From Lepraria neglecta (lineage: Eukaryota; Ascomycota; Lecanoromycetes; Lecanorales; Stereocaulaceae): DNA of 64,000 bases. The stretch covers positions 1,991,501 to 2,055,500 of the forward strand of contig CM065646.1 of the NCBI GenBank assembly GCA_033220425.1, written 5' to 3'. Numbering within the stretch: position 1 is the stretch's first letter; each line of letters starts with the position of its first letter. Below are positions 46,472-57,374 of the stretch, in pieces. Below the pieces are notes generated by a model. That model made no database searches. It saw only the letters and a program-made list of their open reading frames with translations, and was not told where the DNA came from. Position numbers and translations under genes: made by a program.

Positions 46472-46904
46472 ATCTGCAAGATGTATATGACAATTTGTGA
46501 TTAGCCTCAACCTACGAGCATTACGCTATGCTCTCGACCTGTACAACACGCCGTGGCAGAGGGTAACGAACCTCATTTACGTCCAAATTTTGGACACGTC
46601 GCGCCTACTGGCCTGGGATTTTCTGGCTGTTGCCCTAGTAAGTTTGGATTTGTAGGCTCGTCAATTCGGATATTGACAATGACATGGTAGATAAATCCTT
46701 TACTATAAAGCCATTAAACATCAGATCCTTGAAAGTCTGAAGCTGAATACAATCAGTCATTGATGAATCTGGTCATGCGAATTATGCATTGGGTTGTTTG
46801 GTGAAAGTGAACCTCAATCAATCGCGGTTGCCTCCCATCGCTCTACACATTTCGCCAAGACTTCACAACCTCTATCACTTCGGACCCCGTGTATATCTAG
46901 CTTC
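46472..46904. other. Intergenic spacer / promoter
   Basis: 433 bp with the 3' UTR of the palmitoyltransferase gene and the promoter of the next gene. No particular element seen. Confidence 0.5.
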
Positions 46905-48419
46905 ATGGCCTGCGATGAGATCATATGCGGTCCATGCGGCGAGTGTCTTGCATGTCACATTGTAAAAGGTGGCGTCCGCAATTGTCGATGGAAGAATGTC
47001 AGATCTGAATGTCAGATCTTGCCAAATACTCAAAGTAAGCAACCACTAATCGACTACCATAGCTACCTGACCCGCTGCCTAGAGAAGTAGCGGCTCGTGC
47101 GGAGGAAGCAAAGAGATACGTTAGTGAGCGTAGTGAAAAGACAAAGGCTACGCTAACTATGTATCAACCACCTTGTCACACGGCGTATCCTGATCCAACA
47201 ATCAACTACCCTTCAACATATACTCCGCACTAATAGCAACACCATTACCACCATACTCCAGGCTATCTGCAGCCCCAATATCACCAATCTGCCGCCTACT
47301 ATCCAGGTCCTGCGAACTTCTACCCAAATACTTCCGCATACCATCAGCCACAGCCCCAAAGCCAATACCCACAAACAGACATGTCATTCGCTTGGATGCA
47401 TCCCCTATACCACCAAATACATCAGCAGTATTCTCCTCAGCCCCAGTATCCACCAGCATGGACATATCACCCGCAACAGCAGCAGACTGGAGCACATCCA
47501 ACACATCACGCCCAGCCAGTACCAGTCTCTCAGCCCAGACCCATCCGACCTAAGCCGCCAGTGCCACAAATTCCGCATCCGCCGCTATCGAGCACCACAA
47601 ACCAGGCTCGACCGCCTCCCCCCACCGCCTCATCTCATACTCAAAAGCGAACCAAAACTGGATATCTTACTTCAACCTCTTTCTAAAGCTGTAACCCCTA
47701 AACTACCGCAAAAGGTACCGTCCACCACGCAGCCGAGCGAGAAGTTGCTTCCAGTTGGCTCTGAAACCCTTCAGATTATACCTAATGCAGTCCAGCTAGG
47801 TTTGCTTCCCGCTGGGACTGGAGATTCCTCGATTGTAGCGGAGCCAGTCCAGTCTCTACCCCAAGCCCAGACCTCGCAATTGGCTCCTCCCATGCCATCC
47901 GCGCAAGCCAAGGTACCAAAGCTTTCCAACTCTACATTTACTCCTCCCCGATTAACTCTCCCCTCGCAGCTCCCAAGGCTCAAACACCATGAATACCTGT
48001 CACAGTCCGCTGCTGCCTTGAATTACGATTACTCTTCCCCAGAGCTGCAACCCACACTCAACGTGCCTCACCAGAAACCGTCCCTGCCACAAGCGCCTCC
48101 AAAACAGCTTACAGTCTCTCAGGCCAGATCTATCCTGAAGGTCTCTATCTTTGCTGAGCCATCCGAGTACGTTTTATATCCTTCCAGTCTGCCTCAGTCC
48201 TACTAACCAATAGCTCCTTTTTATAGGATACGCGCGGCATACTGGTCTCTCGAATTTGAATACCACCCCCACAGATACCACGACAAGCAGCCTGCTGTTC
48301 AGTCTGTTATTGCGGAGAAGTTGGCGGAAGCGCAAGAGGCGGTGGATAAGTTGAGAGGGTTTATCGGAACCTGCTGGGACTTGGAGAAAGATTTCGAGGA
48401 CTTTAAGCGGAGCGAGTGA
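46905..48419 (+). CDS. Pro/Gln-rich protein with J-domain-like C-terminus (gene model uncertain)
   Basis: The ATG at 46905 starts a Cys-rich stretch (CGPCGECLACHIV). Intron 1 is 47035-47090 (GTAAGC to GTAG) and leads into an AEEAKRY helix. A further intron (about 47120-47236, GTTAGT to AATAG) would bypass a TAA-TAG pair and enter a Tyr/Pro/Gln/His-rich region (to about 47680). A frame change near 47600-47700 is not explained by an obvious intron. The last part (about 47690-48166) is Pro/Gln/Ser-rich and is joined by a clear intron (48167-48226, GTACGT, CTAAC, TATAG) to a final exon. That end reads SQARSILKVS..SEIRAAYWSLEFEYHPHRY..EKLAEAQEAV, matching the J-domain pattern with HPH in place of HPD. 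It could be two genes or a decayed gene. Confidence 0.5.
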
Positions 48420-49259
48420 GGTGTGGCGGATGGAGATTGAAGATATAAGGCAAGGTCTTTGGATGATTACGCGTCTATGTTTGCTCGTTTGCTCATTGTC
48501 TACATCCCAAGCTTTATGTGCGAGAGAAGGTCGACATGTCATGTTAATTAAGAAGAGCGCAGATTTCTTTTTACAATCTCAAGGGTCGGTTTCGCGTGCT
48601 CAGCGAGAGATGTTATTGCACCCTCGCACGCTGTACCGGGTATCAATTACCTCGAGCTCAGCTTAATACAATCAAGTCTACGATCAGAAATGTCATGCAC
48701 ATCAATCACAGCCACAACCACATCACTCATTTACAAGGACTTCTTTCTACAAGGACTTCTGAAAGGGCATCCACGATTCAAATTAGCGCAGCTCAATCGA
48801 GAAGCGAACGCATGGATTGTTCCTAGATCATCCTCTACATACAAAACCCCTCCCTGTCGTCGTCGGCTCCAGCTTATAAGCAACGAGGAAGATAAATCCC
48901 ACCCAACGAGCGTACATAACCTAAAAACCGAACGAACGACAGTTCTATCCATGTATCCATCCTCCCCTGCTATGCACGCATGCATGATCGCTAACAAGGC
49001 TACGAAGTGCCAAAGCAAAACAAGAGAACAGTGCCATGTCATGTCTTAGACCAATCCATCCATCATCCCGCGCACCCATCAGAAAAAAATCATCCGTCAC
49101 ATCCAATACCGCGCGGATCGACCGGCGAAATAAGGGTTCGAGATATGAGGAGCTGGCGTTGATGTATGTTTTGTAATCATGCTGCCTTGTCGAGTCGAAA
49201 CGAGAGGCGGAGACAGCGCTGTGGGTAGTGGTGTGCGAGGTGCTGGGTGGAAGGGCGTA
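48420..49259. other. Intergenic region
   Basis: 840 bp between convergent genes. Overlapping frames at 48596-48826, 48690-49049 and 48731-49042 (opposite strand) match nothing recognisable. Expected to hold two 3' UTRs. Confidence 0.5.
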
Positions 49260-49475
49260 TCACATAACGGAGCAGCCGTAACCTGGACTGCCTGAGGTGG
49301 ATGGATTAGTGGACGGTGTCTACATGACGGTGCAGCCGTAGCCTACGGCGCCGCCTCCGTTGGTCTGGGGTCCTTTGACTAAAGAGATGACTTTACACGT
49401 ACCGCGCCCGTGGTCTTGGGGCTGTTGGGGCACTTCGGTGGGTGAGGCGGAGGTGGTGGTGGGCGTGGGATTCAT
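49260..49475 (-). CDS. Very small CaaX-box protein, candidate prenylated peptide precursor
   Basis: The ATG at 49475 is preceded by a CA-rich leader (AATCAATCAAA) typical of well-expressed fungal genes. Unspliced, the frame gives 51 residues ending GYGCTVM (stop at 49320-49322). A well-formed 111-nt intron (49292-49402; GTACGT, CACTAATCC, CTCAG) removes that end and joins a second exon ending at 49260, giving 34 residues ending SPGYGCSVM. Both ends are CaaX boxes with Met, which favours farnesylation. The shared N-terminus is Thr/Pro/Gln-rich with a DHGRG segment. Length and ending resemble a-factor-type lipopeptide pheromone precursors of ascomycetes; this is inference, and another small prenylated protein is possible. 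Confidence 0.6.
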
Positions 49476-50913
49476 TTTGATTGATTGTTTGGTTGATTTG
49501 TGGTGGGGGTTTGGGTTGGAAGTCCGGCTTTGATGTTGTTAGAGGTTTTGTTGTAGAGCGAGATGATAAATAACGGTGAAAGTAACGCCGAAGCTGATTG
49601 ATTGATGGGTGAGGTTGAGTGTGAGTGAGAAGACGGTACTTGCCTGAAGACCGGATGGCTTTGAGTTGAATTGAGCTGAGCGAGTGTTCGAAGAAGATTT
49701 TTGTGTTGTGTGAGTGATGTTGAAGGAAGATGGAGGAATCGAGGGCGCAATGGGGCTCTTGTAGGCTTGGTACTGTCAATGGACAATAGGAAGTATGACG
49801 CTAAATCTCGGATTTTCGGGGATGTGATTTGTGAAGATGACCTCGACAGTGAAGTTCCTTATGATTGCCGCTTTGTCGATGGGTGGAATAGCTTTGTGGG
49901 TGCTTAATATTGTCGGTCGAGATCGTTAGTATTGTAGTCGCAGGTGTCAAAGAAACCTCTTGATCTTCGGATATAACAGCCGTCTATGGTTCATTCTCCA
50001 TGTTTCACACCGCATTTATGAGGACTTTGATGAGGAGCATGTGCCGTGACCAACCGCAGCTGCTACCTTTCTCATCACCAGTGTGCTCCGATCCCAGCTC
50101 CAATCCCAATACGCCTCTTTCAGCAAAGCCGTTGACGTGCTAGGCGGATAGTACGGCGGGGAGGCGTTGGTGCCACGTGCATAGCCTGAAAGCGATCTCG
50201 GGAGTCGATGCAAGCGAGCTTCCCCAGATCTGCATGTTCCAGATCTTCGATATGCATGGGTCGTTGCACTATTCACTCTACGCACGTAAAGAAGGATGTG
50301 GCGGTCTAAACGAAGGGTCACGCCCACGGGAAATATCAACAAATTATGCTAGGCGATGCCATGAAACTGAACACATGATGGATGACACCTTCGTTAGAAG
50401 CATGCTTGGCATTAAGCACGTACAGAACTTCGATGGGGAGTTGCTCAGTCAGAAAGCCAGTGAGACCTATATCGATGCTTCCGCCCCTTGGCATTCGCCT
50501 CTGATCGGCAGGAGGGATCAGTCTTGCCTCCGGTCTAGGAGCAGTCCGATTGTGGTATCAGAGGTCTTTCTCTAGCACCTCCATTAACTTTGTTCATATT
50601 AGTAAAGACTTCTCAAGAATATGCAGAGGAGTGGGTCCTTTGGAGTCCAAGATTACCGCATTCGGGGCTAGTGCAATTCCTCGCAAGTGCGACTTGCATT
50701 GTTCTATCATTAATATTGTTCTCAGCGAAAGCGACACAATCAGTTTTCATGACTCGTATTTCTGCATAATAAGGTTATCTGCGATTTAAAAGGTTGACAG
50801 CCGTTTACCCGTCTAATCGTCTGTCATCCGCGAATAAAGATAGGCCCCTCTCGGCCATGGCAACAGAAAAGGTGAATCCAGCGGCGCAGAGGCAACTGTC
50901 ATGCTGACCTCCC
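49476..50913. other. Leader of the CaaX gene and intergenic region
   Basis: About 49476-49790 on the minus strand is CT- and CA-rich and looks like a long 5' leader, possibly with an intron starting at the GTACCGTC near 49636. From 49790 to 50913 nothing is recognised; the frame at 50177-50575 starts with GTG and lacks any known similarity. Confidence 0.5.
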
Positions 50914-53900
50914 TCATGTATACACCTCCTCAGTGAAAGCATTCAAGCTAAACCCCTCCTTGGCAATATCCTCCTTGATCAAGAACAGCAAGGGCATCTC
51001 CACCAATGAGCCTTTGATCGTGCTCAGGACCTCCTTCACCTCCCTCGTCCCTTGGTCCCCAGGCGAAAAGTCCTCGGCCACGACATGACCCCACATATAC
51101 TTGGCAGGCTTCTTATTCCCCTCCTTCCCTTCAGCTTCCTCGTCCGCTTCGTGGAAGAACACCTCATAGAACTTATCGTAATCTTTCCATGTTTTTACAT
51201 CATCATGAGGGACTGGATGGAAGACTTTGCCGAAAGCATCGGTGTTAGTACGGGCACGAGTATTCCAGAAGTTGAGGAAGTTTTCGGATATGGGGTCCAT
51301 GACCGCTTCGTCTTCACGAGAGCCGTAGTCGTAGATGTTAGGGACGCCGATGGGCTCGAAGTTCTGATTTGGCTGCTCCATGTTCTGCGGCTTGAGGAGG
51401 CCCAGATGTTTGCGGAACAATTGTCGTCTGAGCGTAGCGGCAAACCTAGCAGCTCGATAAGGTTGGCCATCCATGTAGGAGTCAATAGAGGTGGGGTCTT
51501 CAATAATTACGGCAATCTCTGAGTCGCGATCGCCAAGCTGGGAACGGTCATTGAAATTGGCTGAACCGATAATGGCCACTCGATCGTCGGCGATGCAGAC
51601 CTACCAGCGGTCAGCAAACAGAACTTCTCAAGATCTTTTGCCACTTACTTTGGAGTGTATGTAGAGCTCCTCAGAGACGAAGGCCTGGATCTCTGGGTAA
51701 TCCCCAGCCTCCCAAGGTACTTCTCGGATGTCTTTGCCACCAAGCATGTAGCATTCGCTCACGCTGTCCCAGCGCCCGGTGTAGAGACCTTTTTGTCTAT
51801 TCATTTGCGTGGTCGCTTGTTGATATTGCTGATACTTTGGTCGGTCTACATACTGGCCACTGGCCTCTTCCGCAGGCAACTCCACTGCTTCATCATGTTG
51901 CTGTCGGGCTTCGTCATAATCAATGCCGCTCTTCTGCTCAGCCTCTTTCATTGATCCACTGACATTGATCCGGTCTAGAAGAACTCAGAGTCAGCACACA
52001 TCTTGAAGACTGGAAAAGGAGGTACGAAACAAAGTGTCTTCAAGATTTTTTCCGGAATTTTGTAGGGTGAGAAAGGGCTGAATCAAATATATTATACTCA
52101 CCGTAGTTCCTCAGGTTGTAGAAACGGATATACTCGGTGGGATCGAAACCCTCCTTAGCAACCATTTCCATGATGCTGTGTCCGCCGCGGTTGATGGAGT
52201 TGTATTGAAATTCCATGATGGCGCGGGTACCAAGACTCGCGTCATCCTTGAGGTCTCCAGCGAAACCTGGAACGGCTGGGATGATGACGATGACCTTGAA
52301 CTTCTGACCAGCTCTCGCAGCTCGAAGTATACGCTCGACAATCGCTGCCCCGATCTTGTTCTTGACCGGCTTCCGAGCATCCGATGTTCCTGTGATGAAG
52401 AACTGGTTCTCAATGTATACGAAGTGCTGACTGTTTTGGATGACGCTAATATAGGCGTTCGCAATTGAGTGCTCGGTAGGTACTCCATGGCTCCATTTTG
52501 TGCAGCTTCTTGCAATCTGGCAGGAGATACCGGCATCCTGGAACTTTCCTTGCGTTCTACCATCATGCTCGTTGCCACTCAAGTACTGCTTCCCTTCCCC
52601 GAATCTACCGTACATTTTCGCTGCAGTGCCTCGAGCTTCTTCTTCGAGCTGCTCGCGCAGGTGATGGCGGCCACCGGACTCACCCATCCCGCGTGCGCCG
52701 CCTTGCTCTTCAGACTCCTCGCCAAAGCCACGGCCAGAGACCGGAGGAGGTGGGAAATAAGGAGCTTGTGACTGAGATGATCCTTGGGGCCTTGGAGGAG
52801 GAGGCGGGTATCCTCCTGAGCCCTGAGCGCCGCTAGCTTGTTGAGACCCTATTGGGTGATAGGTTTGATAGGCCTCAGTGTCTGGTGCTGGTGCAGAGGA
52901 AGCTTCGTAGCGAGTCGCTCCTGCCATATTCTGGGCGAATGTGAGCCGGTTGTACCTGACGTCTTTCCTGACGTCATATTTCTCATTGTAGATGAAGTTC
53001 CATCGGTCAACGAAGTGGGAACGGAGATCTTCCACAACAGGCCCACTCAGGCTAACAGAAACGTCAGACCAGCCCATTCTCGAGCTGTCTTTCCGGTTCA
53101 GCTTGTTGTTCTCCCAGTTTGAAACGTCCTGAAAATCCATTATCCTAGGGATTGTAAGCCACTATTGTTGCAGGCAAGGAGATTGACCATGATCAGCCCT
53201 TACCTAGCATTGTTGTAGTCCTGCCCTGGAAACACGATATCGTCAAGGCTAGCGGGATGGGCATCAGCAAGTGGGTGCTGGTTGGTATCCCAGCGTCCAT
53301 AACATAAATCGAGGCCTCCCATGAAAGCAATTTTTCCGTCGATGAGACACAGCTTCTCATGATGAGCCCAATATAGAACGACATCCTCATTCATGCCATA
53401 TATGGCTTTCAGGGCATCTTCAGGCAAGGTAGACGCCGTTTTGGCACTAAGTGAGAGGTGTTGTAAAGAAGAGAAAAAAGAGGACTGGAGAATCTGAGCA
53501 TCAGGAAGATGATCTGGATGTCTGAAGACCGCAATGTTCGGGTGGAGGTTCTCTAGGGCATGTTTTGTATGATACGAACAGACTGTCAATGGCGGGACAA
53601 TCAGCGGATTCGTCCTCTCGGCATGCTCAAGGGATAAGAAGGTGGCGGCAAGACCCAAGCCAGTAAGGGTCTTGGTTACAACATCGGTACTTCTTGGGAG
53701 GAGGGAGTGTAGATAGTCAGGTAGGGTGGGAGAAAGATACTTACGGGTGAGTGCCTGAGTGACTTCCTTGTAGACAATGACGTTCACCTTGACACCACGT
53801 TGAGCGGCTGCTTGAAGCATACGGTCGAGTCTGTACTGCTCATTCCTTGATGCGGGTCTCCGTAAATAGAGCTCAGGTGATAGCCACCCTAGTGATTGAT

Positions 53901-54437
53901 TAGTTCGGCGGGTTTACCATTGGGTCTAGAGTTCTTACAGTCCAGGATCCAAATAGATTCGGTGGCTTGCTCCAAAGCTCTAGATACAGCCCACATGTAG
54001 CCGCAGCCATCGACGTACCATTTGGCATCGTTTCCAATCCTCTGCGCTGCGAAGCTGCCGTATCGATGCTGCTCAGTGTCGTGAGCGCCACTGTCAAACT
54101 GAGCTCCTACGTGGGTGTCGCTGTGCTTATTGGGTGCAGCACCAAGGTTGGCATCCAGTTTGGTGCCGATTTCCTGGACTACATCTTTCACCTTGTGGAA
54201 AAAAGATCCCAGGCCACCAGAAGGGGGAGGTTTGGACTGGCTACTTCCATCAAACTGGACCGGCTGATGCTTGCCACGTAGCATTCGGTAAGTATCTCCA
54301 ATGATGCCGCGCTCTCCCTCTTGCCCTTCAGCAAGACCATCTCCTTCTTCGGGATTTGCTGCTGGTCGTCCATGATAGTCTCCGTATGCCAAAGGATCGT
54401 CCCCTCCACCAGACTGCTGGCCAGCCCTGGGATCCAT
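50914..54437 (-). CDS. Phospholipase D, short form without PX/PH domains
   Basis: Six exons on the complement strand: 53939-54437, 53745-53888, 53204-53582, 52102-53144, 51649-51974, 50914-51600. All five introns have GT-AG ends (50, 162, 59, 127 and 48 nt), giving 1025 residues. The enzyme hydrolyses phosphatidylcholine to phosphatidic acid and choline. The first HKD motif is HHEKLCLID at about residue 289, followed by GGLDLCYGRWD. The second is HSKVCIADD at about residue 795 (split by the last intron), followed by GSANFNDRS. Both catalytic centres are intact. The KWYVDGCGYMWAV start and ILDWWLSPELYLRRP segment match fungal PLDs of this type. A Pro/Gly/Gln-rich linker lies in exon 4. ATG at 54437 is the first ATG; the frame continues upstream without one. 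Confidence 0.92.
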
Positions 54438-55154
54438 GTTCTCGACCGGACAAGGTTGAGTTCTACCCAGAGCGCTTAGAGAATTTAAATTGTAGGGTTG
54501 GACACGACGCAAGTTGCAGTCTGGCTGTCTTACGAAGAGTGAGGGAAAAGGATACGAGTTGTAGGACCGTGCGAATTCAGGGAATTATGAAGTATTTATT
54601 TTAGACAAGAGTTAGAGGATGAGTTTTCCCGTGATCGAGATGGAGGTCAGAAGGACAGTAGTATTCAGCTGAGCTCCTGCCTCTAAGCGCTCACGTCAGA
54701 AGCGTATTGGTGGTAGCTGCCAGGCTCTCGAGTCTGACCGCCCTTTACTTTTCAGCTGGAATGCTGACCATCCATTGACCTATCAACGTTTGGCATGCTC
54801 AAGCCACCAAAGTGGCGGCGGCACCTCGCTATTAAGGCAGACTCTTCGCGTATTCTAAGGTCCACTGGAGCCTTTTTCTGACTCCCATCGAGATGCTGTC
54901 GTCGTTGATACCTTGGCGCATCAGCGGAGACGCGGAAATGGCGGAAGGCCTCGAACGCCCTGTCGATCTTCAAAGCCCGAACCAAACACCACTCCGCCCG
55001 ATGATGTCTTCTCCGTCTTCGTCCGCCTTTTATTTGACGGCATCCGCCCACTTCATAAACAATGGCTTCCCTTCTTTCAAGACAACTACCCCGAGCACTC
55101 TCCAGAACCGTTCCAATTTATTCCCAACGTCTACTACCTCTAAGTACCGTCAGA
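54438..55154. promoter_or_regulatory. Divergent promoter region, phospholipase D and cyanase genes
   Basis: 717 bp between start codons. Overlapping plus-strand frames at 54893-55183 and 54913-55143 run toward the cyanase start; the CTAAGTACCGTCAG just before it may be a leader splice region. No gene is accepted here. Confidence 0.5.
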
Positions 55155-55755
55155 ATGGCTACCACCAGGATCGCAACCATTGACGCAAGCATCAACCCCA
55201 CCTCCCAAATGGAGGCCTGACGCTGACTCCTGCTACAGAGCACCCTCCGTGACCGCCTCCCTATGCAAGCTCACACTCTTTTCGAGGCCAAAGCGGCCAA
55301 GGACATGACCTTCGAGGACATCGCCAAGCAGCTTGGCCGCAACGAGGTTGCAGTTGCAGCCATCTTCTACGGCCAAGCACAGACCACGCCCGAGGATGTA
55401 GAGAAGCTCTCTTCGATCCTGGGCATTGAGCGTGTCAAGCTCCACAAGGAATTGGCTGGATACCCCTTCCGTGGTCAGGTTATGGATATGCCACCAAGAG
55501 AGCCCTTGATCTACCGCTTGTACGAGATCGTGCAGAACTATGGCTATGCGTACAAGGCGATCTTGAACGAGAAGTTCGGAGATGGGATTATGAGCGCTAT
55601 TTCGTTCTCGACAAAGGTGGAGAAGGAGACAGACAAGGATGGGAACAATTGGGCTATCATTACCCTACGCGGCAAATGGTAAGTTCTTGGAACTATACGT
55701 GTGGAATATGCAGATTACTGATGTGAATTCTAGGCTCCCATTCTCAAGATTCTAG
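55155..55755 (+). CDS. cyn1: Cyanate hydratase (cyanase)
   Basis: Exons 55155-55184, 55239-55678 and 55734-55755 give 163 residues, the usual fungal length. The enzyme converts cyanate and bicarbonate to ammonia and carbon dioxide and works as a decamer in the cytosol. The N-terminal helical domain reads [20 protein letters not shown]. The catalytic C-terminal domain contains [20 protein letters not shown] (Arg and Glu of the active site) and [14 protein letters not shown] (catalytic Ser), ending GKWLPFSRF. The first intron (55185-55238) has no GT donor; GCAAGC to ACAG fits a GC-AG intron and gives [12 protein letters not shown], in line with fungal homologues. The second is GTAAGT to CTAG. 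Confidence 0.93.
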
Positions 55756-56273
55756 ATGCGCAATCCTAGTTTGTGCAATATGATTGTATATATTATCGAG
55801 AATATGCAATAGAAATTATGAAGGTTTTCTTAAAGAAGGCCAACGCACTGGAGGCGGCTACTCTGCTGCACCGTGATTCCACCAGAAGAGGAAGTTTAAG
55901 TGAACACTCCTTCGGAAGTCTCCTTTGTAAGAAAATATTGCATTATGATTGAAGAAAACTGCTCTGCGCAGCTGTATCGTGGTTGAATGCCAAGCCTGGC
56001 CATTGGGATATCAGAGGAAACCTATCCAAATTCACTCTCTCGCGTATACCACGTTCAGTCAACACGTCTCCAACCTGCACCCTCCAAAGCTTCCCCGCCT
56101 TCGATCTGCTTTTGAGTATCGTTGTGTTCACTTCAACTGCCGCATGATGAGTCTTTGACAGCCCGATTGTAGGATGCTTTAAGCTGTGAGGATGCTACCC
56201 TTTGTTTCGAGAGACAAATTTGAGAGTTGATATTGACAGAGAAACCCATGACGCGCCGACCCATTGAGTAACA
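55756..56273. other. Intergenic spacer / promoter
   Basis: 518 bp between two plus-strand genes. Small overlapping frames near 55943-56158 are not supported. Confidence 0.5.
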
Positions 56274-56804
56274 ATGGGCCAAAAGCAATCCAAACGCGCC
56301 TCAAACATCTCCTCCAAATCCCTCCTCGCCTCGCCAAAAACTATCAACACCTACTCCAGTCCTCCTACGAGCCCGACATCGCCAACTTCCCCGTTTGACT
56401 CCCCATTCGACGCAGATGTAACCCCGCCAGCACCAGCCCGTACACTCAATCGCATCTCCGACATCATCGACCCGAGGGAATTGCTCCAAGATGAAATCTA
56501 TCTTATGACTCCCATACGGCGTCGTTCCTCTTCAGAACCACTGGCTACTATGACGCTAAGGGGCATTGTACATTCCCCTTCTGGCAACGCATTGGGGGCC
56601 GAGGAATTCATCAGGCATCCGAATCGACCATTGGCTATGTGGGAGAGACAGGAGAGGGTGTTGCAGGCAACGAGGGAGGGCATGGAGAGGTTTGAGATGG
56701 AGAGTCGGATGGAGAATAGGAGTAGAATGGCATCGAGGTTGAGTCAAAGGTCCGAACGCGGGAAAAAGAGAAGGAGCTGGTGGTGTTGCGGGTGCTTATG
56801 TTAA
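56274..56804 (+). CDS. Small protein with N-myristoylation and C-terminal cysteine signals
   Basis: 176 residues, no intron. The start MGQKQSKRAS fits an N-myristoylation site (Gly2, Ser6). The end is a Lys/Arg-rich stretch followed by WWCCGCLC, a likely S-palmitoylation site. Between them lie a Ser/Thr/Pro repeat (SPTSPTSPFDSPFD, residues about 33-46), a DPRELL segment, and an Arg/Glu/Met-rich helix (about 125-160). The protein is therefore expected at the inner face of a membrane. No family is recognised. It lies downstream of the cyanase gene, which contains no clue to its role. The DHHC enzyme at 44791 is the kind of enzyme that could modify it, but no link is shown. Confidence 0.7.
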   Translation: MGQKQSKRASNISSKSLLASPKTINTYSSPPTSPTSPTSPFDSPFDADVTPPAPARTLNRISDIIDPRELLQDEIYLMTPIRRRSSSEPLATMTLRGIVHSPSGNALGAEEFIRHPNRPLAMWERQERVLQATREGMERFEMESRMENRSRMASRLSQRSERGKKRRSWWCCGCLC

Positions 56805-57374
56805 AGGAGGTCATCGCTCATGTGCTTAGGAGTGTATTTGGCAAGGATCGGGCGTTGTGAAGCTGGTGTACAGAAGCGAAGATACGTTACTTCATGTAGA
56901 AATTGACCTTCAGGGTTCAAGTTCCATAGATTTCGTACCTTTATGCGTAGGCTTTCATGATCCAAGAACCATTGTCTATGGCCATTAATTCAAAATTTCA
57001 CCCTAAATCTCTTGAGGTGAGTTGGGTCTGTCCAGTCCAAGCGTCTATCACTTGCAACACCTTCGCATCACTTCGAAAATTGCCCAAGTGAAGGAATTTC
57101 ATCCGGCCCCTCACAACTTCCCGATCAAAACGTCACTTCAACCATCCCCCAACTTCAACTTCAACAAGAACTTCGACTTCTTCCCCGACAAACATCACAT
57201 ACGCAGGGCAACAACCTATCTAGCAGCCACTACTATGAGGAAGGCGGTGTTTTATTACTTCTACCGTAGAGGGCCACCTCACTTCGATCAACTCATCTCA
57301 TCCGTCTCAACACCAACATCTCTCATCGAGGACCTCCAACTTCCATACCATCACAACAAATCTTGAAGTCCATC
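56805..57374. promoter_or_regulatory. Promoter and leader of the zinc-finger gene
   Basis: 570 bp. From about 57040 to 57370 the plus strand is C/T- and CAAC-rich (CTTCAACTTCAACAAGAAC), typical of fungal leaders. The frame 57022-57366 begins with a non-ATG codon and is taken as leader. Confidence 0.55.

Noticed and set aside
50177-50575. 132-codon plus-strand frame between the CaaX gene and phospholipase D
   Set aside because: It begins with GTG rather than ATG, has no recognisable similarity, and lies between the promoter side of one gene and the 3' end of another.
54893-55183. Two overlapping frames upstream of cyanase
   Set aside because: Both are in the intergenic promoter, one starts with a non-ATG codon, and neither shows a domain; the cyanase start at 55155 is well supported.
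57022-57366. 114-codon frame before the zinc-finger gene
   Set aside because: Starts at a non-ATG codon in C/T-rich leader-like sequence immediately upstream of a well-supported start.
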